Shown here: positions 57,621 to 64,000 of the stretch, one piece after another
Layout of the letters: each line of letters begins with the position of its first letter
Numbering within the stretch: the first letter of the stretch is position 1
Source of the DNA: Paenibacillus harenae
Lineage (GTDB): Bacteria; Bacillota; Bacilli; Paenibacillales; Paenibacillaceae
DNA length: 64,000 nt
Direction of reading: 5' to 3'
NCBI RefSeq assembly: GCF_030812415.1
Contig: NZ_JAUSST010000011.1
Location: forward strand, 1-64,000
Position numbers and translations under genes: made by a program
Notes under the pieces: model-generated
Told to the model about the DNA's origin: nothing
Database searches by the model: none
The model's input: the letters and a program-made list of their open reading frames with translations, nothing else

Positions 57621-60353
57621 CTATTGCGTTTTTTGCTTTTTGACCGAGTTATCGACGGAATTGTAACCTTCCATATATGCAAAGGTATCGTTATCGGGCT
57701 CCCGGTCCATCTCGGCCCTCGATTTCCCGTCCTCGTACTCTAAATAACCTGCCATGTAGGACGCATTCCCAGTTTGATAGACCAATTGATTGCTGGCGTC
57801 GTTCAATCCGTCAAAATATTCATTGAATCCCGTAATATACGCCGCGGTATTGTCATTTTGACCGTTATCGGACTGGGCATCTTCAAAGCCGTTATTGTAA
57901 TCGTCGTAGGCAGCTTCATAGGCGGAAGTTGAAATTTGCTTGGCTAGACTGCCTTGCGCATCTTCCAGGCCGCTCTCGTAATCGATAAAGCCTAACTTGT
58001 AGGCATGGTGCCCCATAGGTGGTCCATTCACGCCGTTCCGGGCATCGGTCCAGCCGCTCTCGTAATCGTTGAAGCCGGCTTCATACGCATGGCCGTCCCG
58101 AAGCGGAGCATCCTCCCAGTTATCCGCAACGTCAAATCGTCCTTCGTCATACTCCTCGAAAGCCCGATTATAAGCGTAATCTGCCCGCTGCGCGGGTACA
58201 CCGGAGCGGACATCGGTCAAGCCGGTCATATAGTCGTCGTGACCAGCCTTGTAAGCTGCCGTATTTTGCAGGTAATTTTGACTGCCGTCGGCGTCCTGCC
58301 ATCCGGCCTCGTATTCGTCGTGCGCAGCCTTCCGCGCCTTATTTTGATTTTCCGGATTGAGTCCCTGCCGCGCCTTGTCCAAACCATCGTTATATTCATC
58401 ATGAGCCGCCTCGTAGGCATGATAGTTAAATGGAGCGACATTGCCTGCCTGCGCGCAAGCGAGACCGTCCAAATAATCTTGATGCCCTTTTTTGAAGCCT
58501 TCCTTATCTATATTGCAATCGTTTCTGCTCTCCGCGCGGATGAAACCGTCCAAATAGTCCTGATGTCCTTCCTGGTAATCGTCGCTGACCAACAGGTTAT
58601 TGTTGTTGACGCGGGCAGCCTGCCAGCCGGATTCGTACAGTTTTTTCTTCATCTCTGTAATGTGATCGTCTACAATCGGATAATGCTCCAGCATTTTGTT
58701 GATCACGAGCTTGGCGTAACAGGAATACTTGTTTTGGCTCAACCATTCTATCTCCGCCGCATTCAATTTATCGTACTCGTCGATCACATGCGTCAATTGG
58801 TCGAACATATCGGCAATTTCGTCTTTCTTTTTGGAAAGCTCGTTCGTAATATGATTCCATGCGGCAACATTGCCGAAGTTGGAGTTCTGAATTTGAGAGA
58901 TACCTTTCGCATCTCCTTTGGAATCCAAAACGATAGCCTTAAGGACGAAACCGAGATTCATTGGCTTGATGCTTTTCAGTTTCGGCTCTACCAGTTGGGA
59001 GAGCATGGAAATAATCGTTTGTTCCTTGGGAATGATCCGCGTGACTTCCTTATAAAATTCCATAATCCCGTCAGCCACTTCCTCAATGACAGGATCGAAG
59101 CCCTTTTCTCCCTTGTTCTTGGTCACCGACAGCTCGACCCAATTGTTGGTGATGAATTTTTTGTGGCTCGCGTCGGCATCATCGGTTCCTACCGCTGTAG
59201 CGACTCCCAAATCTTGCGGCCCTTGGACGGTACCATGCTTCGACTTGATGACGCAGTTCACGTAGTGGGTCAGCTTCGACCTACCCCCGTTCACGGAAAG
59301 CACGTAGGCTTCGCAATGCAGATCCGCGTCGACATAGTTGCGATCATCGTCGGTATATGCCGTGTTCAAGCTTTCGTTAATATTTTTCACTTCCACATGA
59401 TAATAGACGAAATAACCGGATTGGTTGACCCACTTTTTCACGTGGCTTTCCACGAATTGTTCATGGTCTTTGTTGGCCCTCTCCGTAATCGGAAACAAAT
59501 TTTGCTCGAGGCCCGGACCGCCGAGACTGTCATTGAGCAAATGTCCGCGGATGTACCTGTTTTCGAGACCCGGATGTTTTTTGCGATTGGTAGGCAAATA
59601 CCGCATCAGCGCGCGCTGATCCGTCGGGCCGAAGCCCTGCGGATGGTTGGGACCAAGCAAGCCCGCGGTCATTACCTTTGCCCATGCATGGCCGGTGGAG
59701 CTTTTTCCCGTTTTGAACTTGACGTCTTGTTTATCCGGCATACCGTGGGAATCGCCTTTGTTCAGCGCATAATTGTTATTGCCGGTAAACAGGCAGGCGC
59801 CTTTAGGATTGATTTCCATTGCAACCTGCGCGGTTGGCGTTCCTAAATCTTTAAATCCGATCTGCTTCAGGCCAAAACGAAGCTGCAGCAGCGGGAAATA
59901 CGCGCCGATCTCATCTAAAGTGCCGCATTCCGCCATGACTTTATCGACCGTTGACTGAGCAAGGCGAATGTCGCGTTCCATCTCTTCCCGCGAGCGCTTG
60001 GAATCGGAAGGCTGCATCGCCAAAATGTCCTCGATAGACAGCGAATGCACTTCCTCCTCCTTGAGCTCGTCTTGCCCCTCATTCGTTTGCATCTCCGATT
60101 CCGCCTTGCTCGGCATGGTTGACAGACTTTCGGGCTGCTTCCCTTTCGCCTCTGGCACCTTGTTTTTAGGAATCGAGCCCTGGAGCATGCGCTGCACAGC
60201 CATATTTCCGATACTTTTCTGGAGCTGCATCATTTCTTTGGCGCTAAGCGGAACCCCGCTTACCGTTTCCTTCTGCTCCGTTGCGTTCAATGGAGGTGCA
60301 GCATGGGGGGGGTCGGTCTTAACTTCCGCTTTTGGCTGAAATTTCGCGAACAT
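57621..60353 (-). CDS. 910-residue repeat protein with nuclease-like core
   Basis: GGGAGCAGTCCAAAT precedes the ATG. Residues 44-57 carry LQKSIGNMAVQRML, the motif common near the N-terminus of DUF4157-type and contractile-injection-associated toxins. Around 220-320 a DNA/RNA non-specific-endonuclease-like core appears: GHAW, then RYIRGHLLNDSLGG (RGH, 269-271), then NLFPITERAN. A helical middle follows, and from about residue 590 to the end there are 12 or so copies of a 27-residue repeat (A-Y-x-x-G-x-x-D-Y-x-x-G). No signal peptide. The STM4015-4011 genes begin 93 bases downstream on the same strand. The function is unknown; a toxin-like or substrate role is inference. Confidence 0.7.
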   Translation of the reverse strand: MFAKFQPKAEVKTDPPHAAPPLNATEQKETVSGVPLSAKEMMQLQKSIGNMAVQRMLQGSIPKNKVPEAKGKQPESLSTMPSKAESEMQTNEGQDELKEEEVHSLSIEDILAMQPSDSKRSREEMERDIRLAQSTVDKVMAECGTLDEIGAYFPLLQLRFGLKQIGFKDLGTPTAQVAMEINPKGACLFTGNNNYALNKGDSHGMPDKQDVKFKTGKSSTGHAWAKVMTAGLLGPNHPQGFGPTDQRALMRYLPTNRKKHPGLENRYIRGHLLNDSLGGPGLEQNLFPITERANKDHEQFVESHVKKWVNQSGYFVYYHVEVKNINESLNTAYTDDDRNYVDADLHCEAYVLSVNGGRSKLTHYVNCVIKSKHGTVQGPQDLGVATAVGTDDADASHKKFITNNWVELSVTKNKGEKGFDPVIEEVADGIMEFYKEVTRIIPKEQTIISMLSQLVEPKLKSIKPMNLGFVLKAIVLDSKGDAKGISQIQNSNFGNVAAWNHITNELSKKKDEIADMFDQLTHVIDEYDKLNAAEIEWLSQNKYSCYAKLVINKMLEHYPIVDDHITEMKKKLYESGWQAARVNNNNLLVSDDYQEGHQDYLDGFIRAESRNDCNIDKEGFKKGHQDYLDGLACAQAGNVAPFNYHAYEAAHDEYNDGLDKARQGLNPENQNKARKAAHDEYEAGWQDADGSQNYLQNTAAYKAGHDDYMTGLTDVRSGVPAQRADYAYNRAFEEYDEGRFDVADNWEDAPLRDGHAYEAGFNDYESGWTDARNGVNGPPMGHHAYKLGFIDYESGLEDAQGSLAKQISTSAYEAAYDDYNNGFEDAQSDNGQNDNTAAYITGFNEYFDGLNDASNQLVYQTGNASYMAGYLEYEDGKSRAEMDREPDNDTFAYMEGYNSVDNSVKKQKTQ
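57640..58583 (-). repeat. Protein-coding tandem repeat, about 12 units of about 81 bases
   Basis: The C-terminal third of the 910-residue protein repeats the pattern [A/G]-Y/F-x-x-[G/A]-[H/F/Y]-x-[D/E]-Y-x-x-G every 26-29 residues. Examples are YQEGHQDYLDG, AYEAAHDEYNDG, AYKAGHDDYMTG, AYEAGFNDYESG, AYITGFNEYFDG, SYMAGYLEYEDG. The spacers are polar, mostly Asn/Asp/Gln/Gly. DNA identity between units is low, so the array is old and selected at protein level. Confidence 0.8.
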
Positions 60354-60503
60354 ATTTGGACTGCTCCCTTATGATTCCTATAATTTCCTCAATACAAGAA
60401 TTATAAAATAATTCATGAACCTTGTCTCGTCGAAATCGCTAACTATCTTATTCTAGCTCCTTCAAAACGGGTTCCTACGCCACTTCGAACAGAATTTTCG
60501 TTA

Positions 60504-60530
60504 ATAAAAAAAGCCGCAAATATGCGGCTT
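60504..60530 (-). terminator. Terminator of the erythromycin-esterase-like gene
   Basis: AAGCCGCA pairs with TGCGGCTT; on minus TTTTTT follows. It separates this gene from the 910-residue protein, which therefore has its own promoter in 60354-60503. Confidence 0.8.
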
Positions 60531-60616
60531 CTTAATCATATATGTTCTCACGCAGCCCGTTGCTTCATGAATTTTCACAATTCCTCCGAATTAGGATCCG
60601 AACTCGTCCCAACCGC

Positions 60617-61879
60617 TCAAACATGCAATACCTCTTGCTTCAGCGGTGACAGCGCATGCGACACGTCTATATAAATAAATGCGTCGTATCGCTGCGCGAT
60701 AACGGAAGGTACGTAGTTGCCGCGTTCATGCCGTGGATTGTACACCACTCCAATCGCCCGATGTCCAACCGGTTCAACAAATAGGGACTCCTTCCGGTCG
60801 AAAAGCATGATTTTATCGAAGGCACCGGCCCGGTGCATAAGATCCTCCCAACTGTCCGGCTGGGCTTCCGGCACCTGCATTGTCTTGGCTTCCCCGCCCC
60901 ATCGATCGGACGCGGTTACGGTTCCCCGATGCGTACCGAAACCGACCGCATATACCCGATCTTCACCGTACTTCTCCCGGACTAACTGACCAACATTTAT
61001 CATTCCATCCGCTTTCATATCCGTAGCCCGCGCATCGCCGATATGCGTATTATGTTCCCACACGATGGCCTTCGCAGCCTGCCCGTGTGAGGCTTTGATC
61101 CTTTCCAACGCTTCGACCATATGGCGGTCCCGTACGTTCCAGGAATCCGGTCCACCTCGCACCATCGATCGATAGTAACGTTCGGCATTCACCGCTACCA
61201 GCGCATTAAGCTCCTCGCTGAGCGACGCTTCATCGTCGCTACCGCTTCGCTTTCTTGCGGCTTGAAGATCAGCCAGCAGCTTCACAACCTCTTCTTCGCA
61301 GCTCTCGGATAAAAATGCAGCTGAAACCCCATAATTTTGCGGATCGCGGTCGTACGGATCGAAGCAGGCAAAAGCTTTATGCGCCGTATCGAGCTCCGGT
61401 GAGCCCGTTTTTTCCAAATGCCTTAAAATTTCATCCATGGATTCCCACAAGCTATACACGTCGATGCCGTAGAAACCTACCTTACTCTTTACCGATTGAG
61501 GTTTATTATAATCATAAAGCCATTGCGAAAACTGCAAAATTTCTTCGTTTGCCCACATCCAGGTCGGCCAGCGGTTAAAATCGCGCAGCGCTTCCCGGGC
61601 GTTCGGCGCAGTGCCGGCATATTGTTTCAGGTAACGATTCAAGGTATAACAGGATGGCCAGTCTCCCTCCACTGCGATGAAGGAGAATCCTTTCTCCGTA
61701 ATTAACTTCTTAGACAGCTCGGCTCTCCACGTATAAAACTCAGACGTGCCGTGCGATGCTTCTCCCAGCAAAACAAAATCCGCATCGCCGATCGCTTGGA
61801 CTACTGCGTCAAGATCGTCCGCACCGTCCAACCGGATCATCGATTCTCTGATTTTCCCTACTGCCTTCTCGCTATTCAC
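60617..61879 (-). CDS. Erythromycin-esterase-family protein
   Basis: This 420-residue protein starts with GTG 61879, with GAGGGG upstream at a long distance. Family motifs are GEASHGTSEFYTWR (about 39-52, catalytic His and Glu), AVEGDWPSCY (Glu about 70), FYGIDVYSLW, and WEHNTHIGDAR (about 270, catalytic His). Family members include the EreB-type macrolide esterases and many of unknown activity (Bcr135/succinoglycan-like). Macrolide resistance cannot be inferred from the family alone. Monocistronic with its own terminator. Confidence 0.85.
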   Translation of the reverse strand: MNSEKAVGKIRESMIRLDGADDLDAVVQAIGDADFVLLGEASHGTSEFYTWRAELSKKLITEKGFSFIAVEGDWPSCYTLNRYLKQYAGTAPNAREALRDFNRWPTWMWANEEILQFSQWLYDYNKPQSVKSKVGFYGIDVYSLWESMDEILRHLEKTGSPELDTAHKAFACFDPYDRDPQNYGVSAAFLSESCEEEVVKLLADLQAARKRSGSDDEASLSEELNALVAVNAERYYRSMVRGGPDSWNVRDRHMVEALERIKASHGQAAKAIVWEHNTHIGDARATDMKADGMINVGQLVREKYGEDRVYAVGFGTHRGTVTASDRWGGEAKTMQVPEAQPDSWEDLMHRAGAFDKIMLFDRKESLFVEPVGHRAIGVVYNPRHERGNYVPSVIAQRYDAFIYIDVSHALSPLKQEVLHV

Positions 61880-62017
61880 TCTTACTCATACCCCTCACTG
61901 TTAATGTCGCAATACGATTTGCCTATCGGTATATCGTTTCCTGAAAGAGCGTCATTATGTAGGCAAAATAGCATCAACCATCAATCGAATTAGGTGTTTC
62001 CCGAGAGTCGTAAAACG

Positions 62018-62046
62018 AAAACCCCGCGTAAGTTAGCGGGGTCTTA
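62018..62046 (-). terminator. Terminator of the GMC oxidoreductase gene
   Basis: ACCCCGC pairs with GCGGGGT around TAACTTAC; on minus TTTTCGTTTT follows. Confidence 0.75.
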
Positions 62047-62139
62047 TTTAAACATATTGCTACCTTATATCGTTCACTATCACTAACGCTTTGCGTAAAT
62101 TTTCCACGCTACCACCGTCATTATATTTCTCCCAAGCTA

Positions 62140-64000
62140 CTACCCTTGTTTCACCAGGTTTTCTGCCGTGCGGAAAGCCAAGGCAAGAATCGTCAGTACC
62201 GGATTGACGCCTCCATTGGTCACATGCACAGAGCCGTCGCTCACCCAGAGGTTGTCGTATCCATGTACGCGACCTAAAGGATCAGTGACCGATGTCGCTG
62301 GATCATTTCCCATACGCAGTGTGCCCGCCTGATGCTGCCCGGCACTAAGCCCGCCACCTGGACGAGTTCGCCATACCTCGCGTGCGCCGGCAGCCCAGAG
62401 CCACTTCTCCGCTTGCTCTGCCAGCATGGCTGAAGCTCGAAGAGATTCGGGATGGATACTTCCGGAGAGGCTGGCTACGGGTATGCCAAAGCGATCTTTG
62501 ACCGACTTCGATAGCCGCACTCTGGACTCTGCGGTCGGGATCTCTTGAATCGGTCCCTGAATTTGGCTGGTGCGCAAGTAGCTGTCGCGCATCGTTTCTT
62601 TCCCTGCGCTCCCCCATCGCGACGCATCCGGGGCAAGCGCTCGATGCCAGTGAATGAGCGGCAACCGAGTAAACTCGTTGGCAAGCAATCCTCCCCCGAT
62701 AATTCCGCCTTCGTTACTATGGTCGAAGCGGAAGGTGGCAATACTCACTCCCGGACCAAGACCATCTTGAACCGGTTCATCAAAAAGGCCGTATGCGCCA
62801 GAATAAACATGGCCTTGAAGGTTTCTTCCTGCTTGTCCATTCCGATTGCCGACTCCATGCGGCTCCGAATCACTTGCCGAATTAAGAAGAAGGCGTGCGC
62901 TTTCGATGGCTCCGGCGGCTACGACTACGTGCCCGGCCCGCACTTGCCGTCGCTGGATGGAACCCTCCATTTGCCGTACTAGACGAACCCCGGCGGCATG
63001 TCTTCCTCCCTCGGTATCGATGCGCTCCACCGTAGTATCGCAGATTAGATCGCAGTTACCGGTAGCAATAGCCCTCACTAACATTGTATTGTGTCCGCCA
63101 TTCTTACTGTTGGTCGGACAGGCAAATCCGACACATTGGCCGCACCGTCCGCAAGCAGGCCGACCGTCCCGATCGACGGAGTTGATAAGGAGAGGCACCG
63201 GACCCGCTTCCCATCCTAATTTCTCAGCCGCCCGCGCCAGGCGTTCTGCTTCCAGCGTCGGCGGCAGCGCTGGCATTGGGTAAGAACGATGCCGATTCCC
63301 GCGTCCTGGATGGGCATTCCCGTCACCGGAGACGCCGACTTCCCACTCGGCCCGCATATAATAAGGCTCAAGATCCTCATAGCGAATCGGCCAATCGCTT
63401 AATGAACTCCCGTCTGGTATCCCGTAGCGACTCGCCATACGGAAGTCTTCCGGATGAAATCGCCAAGCTTGCGCCCCGTAGATCCGCGTCCCTCCGCCCA
63501 GCGTCATTGCGTTATTGTGATAGTCGCCTTCAAAAGGCGCGGTGATCCGCTCGCCTCCGCCCGCCAATAGAATCGTACGAGGGTTCCCTTGAAGTTCTGG
63601 TCCCGTGTTGTGGCCATACTTGCTAAAACGATGGTTACGCAAATGGTCGTTGCCTACCTGACCGTATCGAAGCCAGCTTCCGCGCTCCACGACGAGAACG
63701 TGTAGTCCGGATTCAGCCAATACAGCCGCGGCTACCGAGCCGCCAGCCCCAGCTCCTACGATGATAACATCATACTGGTCTTGAAGTTGATCGAAGGTTT
63801 TTTGCGGTAAATCGATTTCCGGGACCTGCGCATGTCCTTCGGAAACGGGGCCTGGACTAAATCCGATCATGTCCCATGATCGGCCTTCACGATTCCCGCC
63901 TGCCTCAGGACTTCCATAGTAACCTTCGATGACCATACACAATAAAGTTTCAAAGAAGCGTTTAGACGAAACAGGCCAGTCCCGAAAGGATTCATGCTCG
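62140..64000 (-). CDS. GMC oxidoreductase fused to gluconate-2-dehydrogenase-subunit-3-like domain, partial
   Basis: The frame is open to the window edge, so the start is missing. Upstream of the first in-frame ATG (63936) it reads HESFRDWPVSSKRFFETLLC, then EGYYGSPEAGGNREGRSWDM, which is the C-terminal part of gluconate 2-dehydrogenase subunit 3. The GMC domain follows: FAD-binding VIIVGAGAGGSVAAAVLAES, LGGGTRIYGAQAW, a Cys-rich CGRCGQCVGFACPTNSKNG, and C-terminal HQAGTLRMG and NGGVNPVLTILALA. These flavoenzymes oxidise alcohols or sugars. In most genomes subunit 3 is a separate exported protein, so the fusion is unusual. Terminator at 62018-62046. Confidence 0.85.
   Translation of the reverse strand, partial: EHESFRDWPVSSKRFFETLLCMVIEGYYGSPEAGGNREGRSWDMIGFSPGPVSEGHAQVPEIDLPQKTFDQLQDQYDVIIVGAGAGGSVAAAVLAESGLHVLVVERGSWLRYGQVGNDHLRNHRFSKYGHNTGPELQGNPRTILLAGGGERITAPFEGDYHNNAMTLGGGTRIYGAQAWRFHPEDFRMASRYGIPDGSSLSDWPIRYEDLEPYYMRAEWEVGVSGDGNAHPGRGNRHRSYPMPALPPTLEAERLARAAEKLGWEAGPVPLLINSVDRDGRPACGRCGQCVGFACPTNSKNGGHNTMLVRAIATGNCDLICDTTVERIDTEGGRHAAGVRLVRQMEGSIQRRQVRAGHVVVAAGAIESARLLLNSASDSEPHGVGNRNGQAGRNLQGHVYSGAYGLFDEPVQDGLGPGVSIATFRFDHSNEGGIIGGGLLANEFTRLPLIHWHRALAPDASRWGSAGKETMRDSYLRTSQIQGPIQEIPTAESRVRLSKSVKDRFGIPVASLSGSIHPESLRASAMLAEQAEKWLWAAGAREVWRTRPGGGLSAGQHQAGTLRMGNDPATSVTDPLGRVHGYDNLWVSDGSVHVTNGGVNPVLTILALAFRTAENLVKQG

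Noticed and set aside
58005-59846. 613-codon plus-strand open frame
   Set aside because: It lies wholly antisense to the 910-residue repeat protein, has no ribosome site, and its stop-free length follows from the codon bias of the real gene.
1-64000. tRNA, rRNA or CRISPR array
   Set aside because: I found no cloverleaf-like sequences, no rRNA-like stretches and no regularly spaced identical repeats; without a computed search short RNA genes may still be missed.

Overview
The window looks like chromosomal DNA of a Paenibacillus-type Firmicute (order Bacillales). Strong AGGAGG-type ribosome sites sit 6-9 bases before most starts, rho-independent terminators with T runs are frequent, GTG and TTG starts occur, and the gene families (GlpP antiterminator, DUF2935, DUF5667, SigZ-like sigma factor, Bacillus-type ArsC, C1q-like spore-surface-type protein) fit that group. 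This assignment is inference from gene content; there is no rRNA or housekeeping marker in the window. I saw no tRNA, rRNA or CRISPR array.

Layout. 0-5.3 kb is a scarred accessory region: a 5'-clipped small gene, an acetate-transporter-like gene, a GC-rich SDR plus GlcG/HbpS pair that looks imported and abuts a truncated phage/Tn916-type integrase, and a decayed 1.66-kb IS66 element with recognisable ends. 5.4-9.6 kb holds a cell-wall amidase operon, a C1q-like protein and a small membrane-protein operon. That operon has a frameshifted first gene, upstream direct repeats and a MalT-like LuxR regulator next door. 12.5-18.8 kb is a run of regulators (LysR, TetR, AraC) beside an MFS exporter, a metallo-hydrolase and an SDR enzyme.

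19-27.5 kb is one co-oriented block for glycerophosphodiester or glycerol-3-phosphate-type substrates: metallophosphoesterase, GlpP antiterminator, a strong leader terminator, then solute-binding protein, HAD phosphatase, ABC ATPase, two permeases and two glycerophosphodiester phosphodiesterases. 27.6-34.4 kb carries a helveticin-J-like secreted protein, two MerR modules whose promoters have 20-base spacers with palindromes, and DUF2935 and DUF5667 proteins. 34.5-41.2 kb is an arsenic island: arsR-arsB-arsC, a MarR regulator with two Cys-Cys pairs, two flavin monooxygenases (one with a tandem Cys-Cys tail) and a divergent ECF sigma factor with a Cys-rich tail. 41.5-46.8 kb is a pentonate (Weimberg-type) operon under an IclR regulator, with three matching palindromic operators. 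47-51.6 kb is a beta-lactamase-fold hydrolase divergent from a two-component system.

51.6-60.4 kb is the most enigmatic part. It holds a complete STM4011-STM4015 family cassette (two radical SAM proteins, an alkaline-phosphatase-fold hydrolase, an ATP-grasp protein and a leucine-rich-repeat protein) with a GDSL hydrolase downstream. Immediately upstream is a 910-residue protein with an LQxxxGNxAVQR motif, a nuclease-like core and about 12 copies of a 27-residue Tyr/Asp/Gly repeat. The window ends with an erythromycin-esterase-like protein and a GMC oxidoreductase whose open frame continues past base 64000.
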